Shown here piece by piece: positions 16,387 to 25,727 of a stretch of 64,000 nucleotides of DNA (position 1 is its first letter; each line of letters starts with the position of its first letter). This DNA comes from Pseudomonas sp. FEN (GTDB lineage: Bacteria > Pseudomonadota > Gammaproteobacteria > Pseudomonadales > Pseudomonadaceae). The stretch lies in NCBI RefSeq assembly GCF_904067045.1, contig NZ_CAJFDC010000036.1:1318001-1382000 (forward strand). The letters run 5' to 3'. The notes beneath the pieces are model-generated. The model did not search any database and was not told the DNA's origin. It was given only the letters and a program-made list of their open reading frames with translations. Position numbers and translations under genes: made by a program.

Positions 16387-17172
16387 ATGACCAAACGCCG
16401 CAGCGCCCTGCTCACTGCCCTGTTGGCCAGCCTGATGCTGAGTCAGGCCCCCGCCCACGCCAATGGCCTGGACGACATCATTGCCCGTGGCACCCTCAAG
16501 GTCGCCGTGCCCCAGGACTTCCCGCCGTTCGGCTCGGTGGGCCCGGACATGAAACCCCGTGGCCTGGATATCGACACTGCGAAGCTGCTGGCCGAACAAC
16601 TCAAGGTCAAGCTCGAACTGACCCCGGTCAACAGCACCAACCGCATTCCGTTCCTCACCACCGGCAAGGTCGACCTGGTGATCTCCAGCCTCGGCAAGAA
16701 CCCCGAGCGTGAGAAGGTCATCGACTTTTCCCGCGCCTATGCGCCCTTCTACCTCGCGGTCTTCGGCCCGCAGGATGCACCGATCAAGGGCCTGGATGAC
16801 CTCAAGGGCAAGACCATCAGCGTGACCCGCGGCGCCATCGAGGATATCGAACTGACCGCCGTGGCGCCCGAGGGCGTGACCATCAAGCGCTTCGAGGACA
16901 ACAACACGACCATCGCGGCCTACCTGGCCAAGCAAGTCGATCTGATCGCCAGCGGCAACGTGGTGATGGTGGCCATTGCCGAGCGCAACCCCAAGCGTAT
17001 TCCAGCGCTGAAGATCAAACTCAAGGACTCGCCGGTCTACGTCGGGGTGAACAAGAACGAACCGGCCCTGCTGGAAAAAGTGAACCAGATCCTCGCCACG
17101 GCCAAGGCCGACGGCAGCCTGGAGAAGAACGCCCAGTTGTGGCTCAAGCAGCCGCTTCCGGCCGATCTCTGA
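16387..17172 (+). CDS. Amino-acid ABC transporter, periplasmic binding protein
   Basis: 261 residues of the polar-amino-acid binding family (SBP_bac_3). A signal peptide ends near APAHA-NG (residue 25). The mature body begins LDDIIARGTLKVAVPQDFPPFG and includes PRGLDIDTAKLLAEQL and the hinge SLGKNPEREKVIDFS. It delivers its ligand to the two permeases and ATPase encoded next. GGAGA lies before the ATG. The ligand cannot be read from the sequence; amino acids or opine-like compounds are likely. Confidence 0.9.
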   Translation: MTKRRSALLTALLASLMLSQAPAHANGLDDIIARGTLKVAVPQDFPPFGSVGPDMKPRGLDIDTAKLLAEQLKVKLELTPVNSTNRIPFLTTGKVDLVISSLGKNPEREKVIDFSRAYAPFYLAVFGPQDAPIKGLDDLKGKTISVTRGAIEDIELTAVAPEGVTIKRFEDNNTTIAAYLAKQVDLIASGNVVMVAIAERNPKRIPALKIKLKDSPVYVGVNKNEPALLEKVNQILATAKADGSLEKNAQLWLKQPLPADL

Positions 17173-17196
17173 TCGCGCTCGCCTGAGGTCCGCTCC

Positions 17197-17862
17197 ATGG
17201 CTTATCAGTTCGACTTCCTGCCGGTGCTGCACAACGCCGACCTGCTGTTACGCGGCGCCCTGTTCACCCTGGAACTGACCGCCATCGGCACCTTGCTCGG
17301 GGTCAGCCTGGGCATTGTCGGCGCCGTGGTCAGGGCCTGGCAGATCCGCCCCTTCGCGGCGATCTTCGGCGTCTACGTCGAATTGATCCGCAACACGCCG
17401 TTCCTGGTGCAGCTGTTTTTCATTTTCTTCGGCCTGCCGTCCCTCGGCCTGCAGATTTCCGAGTGGCAGGCAGCCGTCCTGGCAATGGTGATCAACCTCG
17501 GCGCCTATTCCACGGAGATTATCCGCGCCGGTATCCAGGCAATCCCGCGCGGACAGCTGGAGGCCGCGGCGGCGCTGGCCATGACCCGCTTCGAAGCGTT
17601 TCGCCACGTGGTCCTGCTGCCGGCGCTGGGCAAGGTCTGGCCGGCCCTGAGCAGCCAGATCATCATCGTCATGCTCGGCTCGGCGGTCTGCTCGCAGATC
17701 GCCACCGAGGAGTTGAGCTTCGCCGCCAACTTCATCCAGTCGCGCAATTTCCGCGCCTTCGAAACCTACACCCTGACCACGCTGATCTACCTGGTCATGG
17801 CGCTGCTGATCCGCCAGTTGCTCAACTGGCTGGGACGCCGCTACATCGCGAGGAACCGCTGA
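17197..17862 (+). CDS. Amino-acid ABC transporter permease 1
   Basis: 221 residues, HisM/GlnP family, with about five membrane segments and the ATPase-docking EAA loop EAAAALAMTRFEAFRHVVLLPAL. It starts 24 bp after the binding-protein gene; its stop overlaps the next ATG by one base. It forms a heterodimer with permease 2 in the inner membrane. Confidence 0.9.
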   Translation: MAYQFDFLPVLHNADLLLRGALFTLELTAIGTLLGVSLGIVGAVVRAWQIRPFAAIFGVYVELIRNTPFLVQLFFIFFGLPSLGLQISEWQAAVLAMVINLGAYSTEIIRAGIQAIPRGQLEAAAALAMTRFEAFRHVVLLPALGKVWPALSSQIIIVMLGSAVCSQIATEELSFAANFIQSRNFRAFETYTLTTLIYLVMALLIRQLLNWLGRRYIARNR

Positions 17863-18509
17863 TGGATTTCACCATATGGGACATCCTGAGCAACCTGCTG
17901 GCAGGCCTGCAATGGACCGTCGCCCTGTCGTTGACGGCCTTTGTCGGCGGCGGCCTGATCGGCTTGCTGGTGATGGTGCTGCGCATCAGCGAAAACCGTT
18001 TTGCCCATAGCTTCGCCCGGGCCTACATCGAGCTGTTCCAAGGCACGCCGCTGCTGATGCAACTGTTCATGGTGTTCTTCGGCGTGGCCTTGCTCGGGGT
18101 GGATATCTCGCCCTGGTTGGCGGCAGCCATCGCCCTGACGCTATTCACCAGCGCCTACCTGGCGGAGATCTGGCGCGGCTGTGTCGAGTCGATTCCGGGC
18201 GGCCAATGGGAAGCCTCGGCGAGCCTGGCCCTGACCCCCTACGAACAACTGCGCCATGTGATCCTGCCCCAGGCCCTGCGCATTGCCGTGGCGCCAACCG
18301 TGGGCTTTTCGGTACAGGTGATCAAGGGCACCGCGGTGACCTCGATCATCGGCTTCACCGAACTGACCAAGACCGGCGGCATGCTCGCCAACGCCACCTT
18401 CGAACCCTTCATGGTCTACGGCCTGGTAGCCCTCGGCTACTTCCTGCTGTGCTACCCCCTGTCCCTCAGTGCGCGCTACCTGGAAAGGAGACTGCATGCC
18501 GCTTCTTAG
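17862..18509 (+). CDS. Amino-acid ABC transporter permease 2
   Basis: 215 residues of the same family as permease 1, with EAA loop EASASLALTPYEQLRHVILPQAL. The start was taken at the ATG coupled to the upstream stop (TGATG); the longer in-frame opening back to 17463 lies inside permease 1 in another frame. Its last 14 bp overlap the ATPase gene. Confidence 0.9.
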   Translation: MDFTIWDILSNLLAGLQWTVALSLTAFVGGGLIGLLVMVLRISENRFAHSFARAYIELFQGTPLLMQLFMVFFGVALLGVDISPWLAAAIALTLFTSAYLAEIWRGCVESIPGGQWEASASLALTPYEQLRHVILPQALRIAVAPTVGFSVQVIKGTAVTSIIGFTELTKTGGMLANATFEPFMVYGLVALGYFLLCYPLSLSARYLERRLHAAS

Positions 18510-19233
18510 AGTTTCTGCCCTGCATAAGTATTACGGCGACCACCACGTGCTCAAAGGCATCGACCTCAGCGTCGAGGAAGGCCAGGTGGTGGCGATCATC
18601 GGACGCAGCGGCTCGGGCAAGAGCACCCTGCTGCGCACCCTCAACGGCCTGGAGTCGATCAATGACGGGGTGATCGAGGTCGACGGCCACTACCTGGACG
18701 CCGCCCGCGCCGATCTGCGCACCTTGCGGCAAACGGTCGGTATGGTGTTCCAGCAGTTCAACCTGTTCCCGCACCTGAGCGTCGGCGAAAACGTCATGCT
18801 CGCGCCCCAGGTGGTGCAGAAAATGCCCAGGGCCAAGGCCGCCGAGCTGGCGCGACAGATGCTCGAACGGGTCGGCCTGGGGGAAAAATTCGACGCCTTC
18901 CCGGAACGCCTCTCCGGCGGTCAGCAGCAGCGCGTGGCGATCGCCCGGGCCCTGGCGATGTCGCCCAAGGTGCTGCTGTGCGACGAAATCACCTCGGCCC
19001 TGGACCCGGAACTGGTCAACGAAGTGCTCAGCGTGGTCCGTCAGTTGGCCAAGGAAGGCATGACCCTGATCATGGTCACCCACGAAATGCGCTTCGCCCG
19101 GGAAGTCGGCGACAAGCTGGTGTTCATGCACCAGGGCAAGGTGCATGAAGTGGGCGATCCCAAGGTGCTGTTTGCCCACCCGCAGACACCGGAGCTGGCG
19201 AACTTTATCGGCAGTGTCGAACAGCCGGCCTGA
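18496..19233 (+). CDS. Amino-acid ABC transporter ATPase (GlnQ family)
   Basis: 245 residues. Walker A GRSGSGKST at 36-44, signature LSGGQQQRVAIARAL, Walker B VLLCDEITSALDPE, and the switch His in VTHEMRFAREV. It powers the two permeases. AAGGAG sits inside the end of permease 2, fixing the start at 18496 rather than 18469. The operon ends here; only 7 bp separate it from the convergent fimbrial gene, with no terminator visible. Confidence 0.93.
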   Translation: MPLLRVSALHKYYGDHHVLKGIDLSVEEGQVVAIIGRSGSGKSTLLRTLNGLESINDGVIEVDGHYLDAARADLRTLRQTVGMVFQQFNLFPHLSVGENVMLAPQVVQKMPRAKAAELARQMLERVGLGEKFDAFPERLSGGQQQRVAIARALAMSPKVLLCDEITSALDPELVNEVLSVVRQLAKEGMTLIMVTHEMRFAREVGDKLVFMHQGKVHEVGDPKVLFAHPQTPELANFIGSVEQPA

Positions 19234-19240
19234 GCCCTTC

Positions 19241-19795
19241 TTATCCGCCTGACAGCAGTTCGAAACGACCGCGACCTTCAACTGGCGTCTCGTCGCGCAC
19301 GCGGGTCGCACTGACCGGCAGGTGAGTGTCGATCTCGACCTGCGCCGAGAAAAACCGGCCCTTGGCCGGTAAATCCCGCGCCAGCACCTGCAGGCTCTGG
19401 CCCGGCGCTATCAGACGATTCTCCGTGGCCTCGACAAGGTATGGCGCCGCACCCAGGGTCACCGGCTTGCCGTCGAGCAGGGCGTTGCTCAGGCTGACCG
19501 TGAAACGCCCCTGGCGATCGAAACGGAACGCCTGCGATCCCGCCGCCGGCGCCTCGAAACGCAACGCCATGGTGGTGGGCCTGGGACAGGCAATGTTCAG
19601 GCTCAGTCGACGGCGCCCGAGGAACAACTCAGGCTGTCCAGGCGCAATCGACAAGGCCCCCGGGCGCAACACCCCCAGCTCGATCTGCGACTGGCTCAGC
19701 GACAGCGTGCAGTCGTTGGCCCTGGCCGGGACTGAAAGCAGTACAAGCGCGACGCCACAACCATGCACAAGTGTTCGCACACGAGAATTCTTCAT
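19241..19795 (-). CDS. Fimbrial minor/tip subunit-like secreted protein
   Basis: 184 residues with a signal peptide ending SVPARA-NDCTL. The mature part has two cysteines (NDCTLSLS and NIACPRP), as in pilin-type Ig domains. As last gene of the chaperone-usher operon, 17 bp after the usher, it probably encodes a minor or tip subunit. An earlier TTG in the same frame would overlap the usher end and lacks a good ribosome-binding site. No sequence family is recognised with certainty. Confidence 0.65.
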   Translation of the reverse strand: MKNSRVRTLVHGCGVALVLLSVPARANDCTLSLSQSQIELGVLRPGALSIAPGQPELFLGRRRLSLNIACPRPTTMALRFEAPAAGSQAFRFDRQGRFTVSLSNALLDGKPVTLGAAPYLVEATENRLIAPGQSLQVLARDLPAKGRFFSAQVEIDTHLPVSATRVRDETPVEGRGRFELLSGG

Positions 19796-19812
19796 AAAGG
19801 TTTTCCACAGGG

Positions 19813-22305
19813 TTAACTCGCCCGGCAAACCGCCGTGGCCGTTTCATATAGCCGATCGTCGTCCCCGGCCCCGGCCAACTCGACGGGCAGCGTGCAGGTC
19901 GTATGGTCCGCCAGCCGGATCTTGAGCCGTTGGCCGGACTCGACATTGCTCAGGAAGATCATGCCGTCGCCAACCACCGTGGTCAGAAAGGCATCCTCGG
20001 CGCTGAACACCGAGGCCCCCTGCGGCAACGGCGCGGCGTTTTCGTCGGTGACCTTGAGCAGCAGCCGGCGAACGGCTACCACCGTGAAATCCACCCGATT
20101 GAACGACCCACGCCCGACCTCGAGGTTTTTCGTCGCATTGCGCAGGTCGATCCGCCGTGGCAACGAGCGGGTATCGACTTCCAGCTGGCTGCCGCGGTAG
20201 GCCGGCAGGCCGGCGACCACCGCCTGCCCGCTGGAGTCGGTCCAGACCGGCCCCTGGGGCGTGGCGATCCGGGCCCCGGAAAGCTCACCCACCGAGACCA
20301 CGGCAAAAGTCTCCTGGATCGCGTAGGGCGAGAACGTCAGCCCCCCCTCGTGCAAGGCAACGCCCCCGGACAGTTGCCCGCTGTAGCTGCTACTGGAGGC
20401 GTCGCGGGTCACGCCCAGACCGACCTGGGTGTAACGCGGCATCAGGTTCAGGTTGCCCCGGGTGACCTGCCGATCGCCCTTGAGGTCCTGCGCCAGCCCC
20501 AGGTCATAACTGATCGTGTCATCGACCCGCTCGCGGTAGTCGCCGCCAATATCGAACCGGTCCCCGCGACGGTTGAGGTAGGCACCGATCCGCCGGTCGC
20601 CGCCCAACGGCACGCTGATCCCCAAGCGCACCCCCAGGCCCGAGTCGACGGGGTGACGCTCGCCACTCGAACCGAGCTCGGAATCCACGCTCAGGCTCAG
20701 GCTGGCGTAGCGGTAGCTCTTGTTCCAAGAGCCGTGCAAACGCCGGGACAAACGCCCGTCGAACATCACGCTGCGCGAATAGCCAAGACTGAAACCGCCG
20801 AGTTGCGGGGCTGCCCAGCCGAGCGCGGCGGTGTACTGGTGCTTGAAGCGTGAGCCGAACGCCTCTTCCGCGTCCGCTTCGCCGGTCTGGAGCAGATCGC
20901 GATAACCGGCATTGCGCAGGGTGGCGCTGAGGTCCAGGTCGACCCCCGCCCCCAGCGGGCTGTTCAGCGACAGGCTGTTCTGGCTCCCCGCCAGCGACCG
21001 CCGGGTGTCATGGGAAAGGTTGTTGCGCAGACCGATGCCGACCCGCTGCCCGAGGCGACTGTCGAGCCCCCAGCCGACGGAACGGTAGTCATCGCTGCCC
21101 AGCAGCCCGGCGCTGAGCGATGCGGCCTGGCCAAGCCCCCAGGTGCCACTGCCGGTGGCCAGCAATGGTGGCTCTTCGGTGCGGCCAGCGACGCGGCGCA
21201 GCCGCCCCAGGGCCAGGTAGTAGCCCGGTTGGACCGCCGCCGCCCCCGGAAAAGCCGCGGCGGGCACGACGAAACGACGCTCGCCGCCGGCCGGGCCGAT
21301 CACCCGGACGTCCAGGTCGCTGGTGCCATTGAGCAGCGGCAAGCCGTCCAGGCTGAAAGGGCCCTGCGGCACCAGACTGGTATGGATCAGCGCGCCGGAC
21401 TGACGGACCTCGACCCGCGACGCGTCGGCAGCCATGCCCTCGACCCGCACACCATGCCCGGCCTGGCCACGCAGCGCGCCATCCGGCATCAATTGCACAC
21501 CGGATAGCTGGACCCCGGCGAACACAGGCCCGGCGCTGTTGATCTGACCGGCCTGGAACGTCGTCCGCCAAGGCAGGAAGTCTCGCTGGGCATAGGCATA
21601 CAAATGCTCGGTCTGCTCTTTTCCGTTGCTGGCGACGTGCAACTGGCGGCTGCGGACAATCCAGTCGCCGGCATTGAACCCGGCCTCGGTGGTCGCGGAG
21701 AAGAAACGCCCGCCGCCCTGGCGTGAGTGGGTATCGAAACCCAGCACATCGTAGTTGAGCAGGCCGGCCGTGCCGCCACGGGCGTAGACACCGCTGTCGA
21801 GCGCCGCTCCACGCAGGGCCTGGGTCGGAACCAGCAGGGCCACCTCTTCGCTGTTCGGGCGCAGGGTCACCCTGGCCTGCGGATACTCGTGCAAAAATGC
21901 ATGACAGACCTCGTCATCGCCCCCCGCGTCAGCGCCGGGCATCTTCAGGCCGGCCTTATCCAGCAACCCGGCGGTGAAACACAATTCCCCGTCCTGGTCG
22001 AAACGCACCTCGGCCAGCCCCAGACGGTTGCCGTTGAGCTCCAGCGTCACCCTCTGCGCGCCTTCGCGAAAGCGCGGTGCCGAGCGGAAGTAATCGGCCA
22101 CTCGAGGATCAAGACCGCGCCCGGAAAGCACGGACAGGTCGAACTCCGCCTCGGCGGCATCGTCCTTTTTCTCGGCGACGACCGGTTCGCCCAATCCCAG
22201 CAACATCGCAGCCCCCAGCATCTTCATCAGACCGCGGCGCTCCGCCAGTGTCTGCGCCAGACTTGATGAAGGGGCGGACCGGCCCAGCTGTCCCAGGTTT
22301 CTCAT
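19813..22305 (-). CDS. Fimbrial outer-membrane usher (FimD/PapC family)
   Basis: 830 residues with the usher plan: N-terminal periplasmic domain (LNGNRLGLAEVRFDQDGELCF), a 24-strand pore with plug (middle), and C-terminal domains. It receives chaperone-subunit complexes and secretes the fimbria. The signal peptide is internal to the chosen start (MKMLGAAMLLGLGEPVVA near residue 27), so the true start may be at 22227; neither site has a convincing ribosome-binding sequence. Only 7 bp separate it from the chaperone gene. Confidence 0.87.
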   Translation of the reverse strand: MRNLGQLGRSAPSSSLAQTLAERRGLMKMLGAAMLLGLGEPVVAEKKDDAAEAEFDLSVLSGRGLDPRVADYFRSAPRFREGAQRVTLELNGNRLGLAEVRFDQDGELCFTAGLLDKAGLKMPGADAGGDDEVCHAFLHEYPQARVTLRPNSEEVALLVPTQALRGAALDSGVYARGGTAGLLNYDVLGFDTHSRQGGGRFFSATTEAGFNAGDWIVRSRQLHVASNGKEQTEHLYAYAQRDFLPWRTTFQAGQINSAGPVFAGVQLSGVQLMPDGALRGQAGHGVRVEGMAADASRVEVRQSGALIHTSLVPQGPFSLDGLPLLNGTSDLDVRVIGPAGGERRFVVPAAAFPGAAAVQPGYYLALGRLRRVAGRTEEPPLLATGSGTWGLGQAASLSAGLLGSDDYRSVGWGLDSRLGQRVGIGLRNNLSHDTRRSLAGSQNSLSLNSPLGAGVDLDLSATLRNAGYRDLLQTGEADAEEAFGSRFKHQYTAALGWAAPQLGGFSLGYSRSVMFDGRLSRRLHGSWNKSYRYASLSLSVDSELGSSGERHPVDSGLGVRLGISVPLGGDRRIGAYLNRRGDRFDIGGDYRERVDDTISYDLGLAQDLKGDRQVTRGNLNLMPRYTQVGLGVTRDASSSSYSGQLSGGVALHEGGLTFSPYAIQETFAVVSVGELSGARIATPQGPVWTDSSGQAVVAGLPAYRGSQLEVDTRSLPRRIDLRNATKNLEVGRGSFNRVDFTVVAVRRLLLKVTDENAAPLPQGASVFSAEDAFLTTVVGDGMIFLSNVESGQRLKIRLADHTTCTLPVELAGAGDDDRLYETATAVCRAS

Positions 22306-22312
22306 GGAAGCG

Positions 22313-23041
22313 TCACAGCGCCCTGGGAAGAATCGGCGCTTCGTGGCGGGCTACCGCAAAACCATAGACGGTCGCGGGTTGGAGCGTGACCGACGTGGCA
22401 GCGGGCTGCGTCGCATCGGTTTCGATGGCCAGCGCCTCCCCCGGCAGGACATAACCGCGACTCAACATCACGCTGGCCTTGTGCGGATTGAGCACCAGCT
22501 CCGGCGACAGGCGAACCACATAGGGACTGTCATTGCGCACCATCAGTCGGTTACCTTCCAGGTGCCAGGTCAGTTCCTTCCAGGGGGCCGGATGCCGGGC
22601 CAGCCCCCGGGGATGCAGGATCAGCGGCAGATTCTGGCGCAGGCTGATGCCAACAGTGGCGCCGGAGCCGGCCTTGCGCTGGGGAATACCCTCGAAGGTG
22701 ACGCGTTTCAAACGCTGGGTCTTGAGTGGCGAGTGGTTGGCGCTGAGAAATCGCACCAACTGGATCTCACCGGCATCGACGCGGGTGACGGGGGGCGTAA
22801 TGACCACCAACTCCTCAAGATCCTCGGGAATGGACTCAATGGCCGAATGCAGCAAGGCCGGGCCGCGGTCAGTGTTCTTGATGCGGATACTGGCTTCCCC
22901 CTCCTCTTCATAGAGAATCACCACCGTGGTTTCCGGCTGCATGCCATCGGCACGGGCGGCGCTCCAGAACAGGCCGAGGAGAAAGAACAGCACACTGGCA
23001 CACAACGACCCGGACATCGGCATAAGGGGTACAACATTCAA
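22313..23041 (-). CDS. Periplasmic fimbrial chaperone (PapD-like)
   Basis: 242 residues with a signal peptide (FFLLGLFWSAARA) and two Ig-like domains. The first carries SIRIKNTDRGPALLHS and the second NPHKASVMLSRGYVLPGE. The chaperone donates a strand to fimbrial subunits and brings them to the usher. The start is a TTG at 23041, chosen because TAGGAG lies eight bases upstream; the in-frame ATGs at 23023 and 23017 have no such site. Confidence 0.85.
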   Translation of the reverse strand: MNVVPLMPMSGSLCASVLFFLLGLFWSAARADGMQPETTVVILYEEEGEASIRIKNTDRGPALLHSAIESIPEDLEELVVITPPVTRVDAGEIQLVRFLSANHSPLKTQRLKRVTFEGIPQRKAGSGATVGISLRQNLPLILHPRGLARHPAPWKELTWHLEGNRLMVRNDSPYVVRLSPELVLNPHKASVMLSRGYVLPGEALAIETDATQPAATSVTLQPATVYGFAVARHEAPILPRAL

Positions 23042-23146
23042 GCGATACGCTCCTAGCGAACGAATTCTTATTCTTCAGTACAACCACGGGGCGCGCGCCG
23101 GCACAGCATCTTGTACCGGCCGCCCTATTGCTTACATCATCAGCAT

Positions 23147-23800
23147 TTAGAGATAACGCAATTCCAGCGTGGCCAGGCCATCCAGGTTTATTTCCTGGGT
23201 TACATCCAACTCGGAGGTCTTGTTGATAACCGCCTGAACTTCCAAAGTACCACTTACCCGCTGTACCGATGCCGGGTGAGTTGCAAAGAACCCACTCCAG
23301 GACATGATGTTCTGGTACTGACCCAAGGCGCCGTTACCACGATTCCAGCTCAAACCGTTATTGGTCGATACGATGGTGTTGACCAATGGAAAATCGGCCA
23401 CGGAATCCTTCACGCTCAGGGAGTAACCGCCGATCCGCTTGCCGTCGGCCGTGGTACCCAGACCGTAGTTGTACACATCGTTATAGCCCGGGCCGATGGC
23501 CGCTTGCAGGATCCCCGGGACCTTGCTGCCGGAACGGTTGTCGAGGGTCTTTACCCCGACCCGGGTGCCGCCGTCGCAATTGACCGAAAACGGCACGCCC
23601 CTGGGCTGCAGACGTGTGTAGGCGTTGGCGCTCAGCTCGGCGGCACGGATTTTCCCATAATCGACGATGCCGCCATTTTGCAGGCTCAGCGTGCAACTGG
23701 CCGGAACAATCGTTCCTCTTACCAACAGATCCGCCGCGTTGGCATTGAACCCCAGTGCAACCAGTAGAGCACCGAGTGTCCATCCGGATACCGACTTCAT
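23147..23800 (-). CDS. DUF1120-like major fimbrial subunit
   Basis: 217 residues, signal peptide ending NANA-ADLLV. The mature start LVRGTIVPASCTLSLQNGGIVDYG and paired cysteines (one at ASCTL, one at VNCDGG) are those of DUF1120 pilin-like proteins, which act as major subunits in Pseudomonas and Burkholderia fimbriae. The C-terminus LATLELRYL has the alternating pattern used for chaperone docking. GGAG lies seven bases before the ATG. As first gene of the operon, with a 105-bp gap to the chaperone, it is likely the most abundant product. Confidence 0.78.
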   Translation of the reverse strand: MKSVSGWTLGALLVALGFNANAADLLVRGTIVPASCTLSLQNGGIVDYGKIRAAELSANAYTRLQPRGVPFSVNCDGGTRVGVKTLDNRSGSKVPGILQAAIGPGYNDVYNYGLGTTADGKRIGGYSLSVKDSVADFPLVNTIVSTNNGLSWNRGNGALGQYQNIMSWSGFFATHPASVQRVSGTLEVQAVINKTSELDVTQEINLDGLATLELRYL

Positions 23801-24224
23801 TTTCCTACTCCATATTATCAAGTTTAAGCAGATGCAAGTTATTCAGGACTGCGGGACTCAATCCGGGATCACACCCGAAACAGGGTGAAGACTGATACCT
23901 CCCGAATGCAGTCCGATAAATAATTAACACCCAGGCATAATTGCCAGACGCTAGTTTCCACGCTGGTAGCCGACAAAAAAACCGGAAGTTGCCACGATCC
24001 CAGTACGACGGGTAGACAAACACTGACAACTTTTACAAATACCGCTGTCGTCATAACTCATGACACAGGTCATCAATGTGAAATATTTATGTAGGAAAAT
24101 TGAAGCAATGATTTTCCAACAACCCCGCAGCCGGCCGCGGACCTGATGCTCGCAGGCGTCCTACGTTGGCGTCGGCGTCTGATCGTGGCACGATGGCGAG
24201 GTTATCGACCGAGATCCTTCAACC
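23801..24224. other. Intergenic region upstream of the fimbrial operon and ppx
   Basis: 424 bp between divergent genes, AT-rich compared with its surroundings. It must hold the fimbrial and ppx promoters. A small inverted repeat (GGAAAAT at 24094-24100 and ATTTTCC at 24111-24117) is visible. No gene, tRNA or REP element was seen. Confidence 0.5.
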
Positions 24225-25727
24225 ATGCCGCAATCCCAAGCCAAGAACCTGTCCCTGATCGCCGCCATCGACCTGGGCTCCAACAGCTTCCATATGGTCG
24301 TGGCCAAGGCCCAGAACGGTGAGATCCGGATTCTGGAGCGCCTTGGCGAAAAGGTTCAGTTGGCGGCCGGTATCGACGAGGAGCGTCAGCTCACCGAAGA
24401 GTCCATGCAGCGCGGGCTCGATTGCCTGAAGCGCTTTGCCCAGCTGATCAACGGCATGCCCCTGGGCGCCGTGCGAATCGTCGGCACCAACGCCCTGCGC
24501 GAAGCCCGTAACCGCGGCGAATTCATCCGCCGCGCCGAGGAAATCCTCGGCCACCCGGTGGAAGTCATTTCCGGCCGTGAAGAAGCCCGACTGATTTACC
24601 TCGGCGTTTCCCACACCCTCGCCGACACCCCGGGCAAGCGCCTGGTGGCCGACATCGGCGGCGGCAGTACCGAATTCATCATTGGCCAGCGCTTCGAACC
24701 GCTGCTGCGCGAAAGCCTGCAAATGGGCTGCGTCAGCTACACCCAGCGCTATTTCCGCGACGGCAAGATCACTCCGGCCCGCTACGCCCAGGCGTATACG
24801 GCGGCACGCCTGGAAATCATGAGCATCGAGCACGCGCTGCATCGCCTGACCTGGGATGAAGCCATCGGCTCGTCCGGCACCATCCGTGCCATCGGCCTGG
24901 CCCTCAAGGCCGGCGGCCAGGGCAGCGGCGAGGTGAATGCCGAAGGGCTGGCCTGGCTCAAGCGCAAGCTGTTCAAGCTCGGCGATGCCGAGAAAATCGA
25001 TTTCGAAGGGATCAAGCCCGACCGCCGCGCGATCTTCCCGGCCGGCCTGGCGATTCTCGAAGCGATCTTCGACGCCCTCGACCTGCAACGCATGGACCAC
25101 TGCGACGGCGCCCTGCGCGAAGGCGTGCTCTACGACCTGCTGGGCCGTCACCACCACGAAGACGTGCGCGAGCGCACCCTCAGCTCGCTGATGGAGCGTT
25201 ATCACGTCGATCTGGAACAGGCGGCGCGGGTCGAACGCAAGGCACTGCATGCCTTCGATCAAGTGGCCGATGCCTGGGAACTGTCCGACGGGGTCTGGCG
25301 CGAACTGCTGGGCTGGGCCGCCAAGGTCCATGAAGTGGGCCTGGACATTGCCCACTACCAGTACCACAAGCACGGCGCCTACCTGATCGAGCACTCCGAC
25401 CTGGCCGGTTTCTCACGGGAAGACCAGCAAATGCTCGCCCTGCTGGTCCGCGGGCACCGACGCAATATTCCCAAGGACAAGTTCGCCGAGTTCGGCGATG
25501 ACGGCATCAAGCTGATTCGCCTGTGCGTGCTGCTGCGCTTCGCGATCCTGTTCCATCACATCCGTGGCACCCAGGAAATGCCGCAGGTCACCTTGCGTGC
25601 CGACGGCGATAGCCTGGATGTGGTGTTCCCCAAGGACTGGCTGGACCAGAACCAACTGACTCAGGCCGACTTCGCGCTGGAAGCGGAGTGGCTGACCCGA
25701 GTCAGTATTACCCTCAACGTACGCTGA
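24225..25727 (+). CDS. ppx: Exopolyphosphatase Ppx/GppA
   Basis: 500 residues of the ASKHA phosphatase family: phosphate-1 motif IAAIDLGSNSFHMVV, GTNALREARN, and phosphate-2 motif VADIGGGSTEFI near residue 140, then the C-terminal helical HD-like domain (about 320-490). It removes terminal phosphates from polyphosphate and may act on pppGpp. It converges on ppk with a 14-bp overlap of the coding ends. Confidence 0.93.
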   Translation: MPQSQAKNLSLIAAIDLGSNSFHMVVAKAQNGEIRILERLGEKVQLAAGIDEERQLTEESMQRGLDCLKRFAQLINGMPLGAVRIVGTNALREARNRGEFIRRAEEILGHPVEVISGREEARLIYLGVSHTLADTPGKRLVADIGGGSTEFIIGQRFEPLLRESLQMGCVSYTQRYFRDGKITPARYAQAYTAARLEIMSIEHALHRLTWDEAIGSSGTIRAIGLALKAGGQGSGEVNAEGLAWLKRKLFKLGDAEKIDFEGIKPDRRAIFPAGLAILEAIFDALDLQRMDHCDGALREGVLYDLLGRHHHEDVRERTLSSLMERYHVDLEQAARVERKALHAFDQVADAWELSDGVWRELLGWAAKVHEVGLDIAHYQYHKHGAYLIEHSDLAGFSREDQQMLALLVRGHRRNIPKDKFAEFGDDGIKLIRLCVLLRFAILFHHIRGTQEMPQVTLRADGDSLDVVFPKDWLDQNQLTQADFALEAEWLTRVSITLNVR

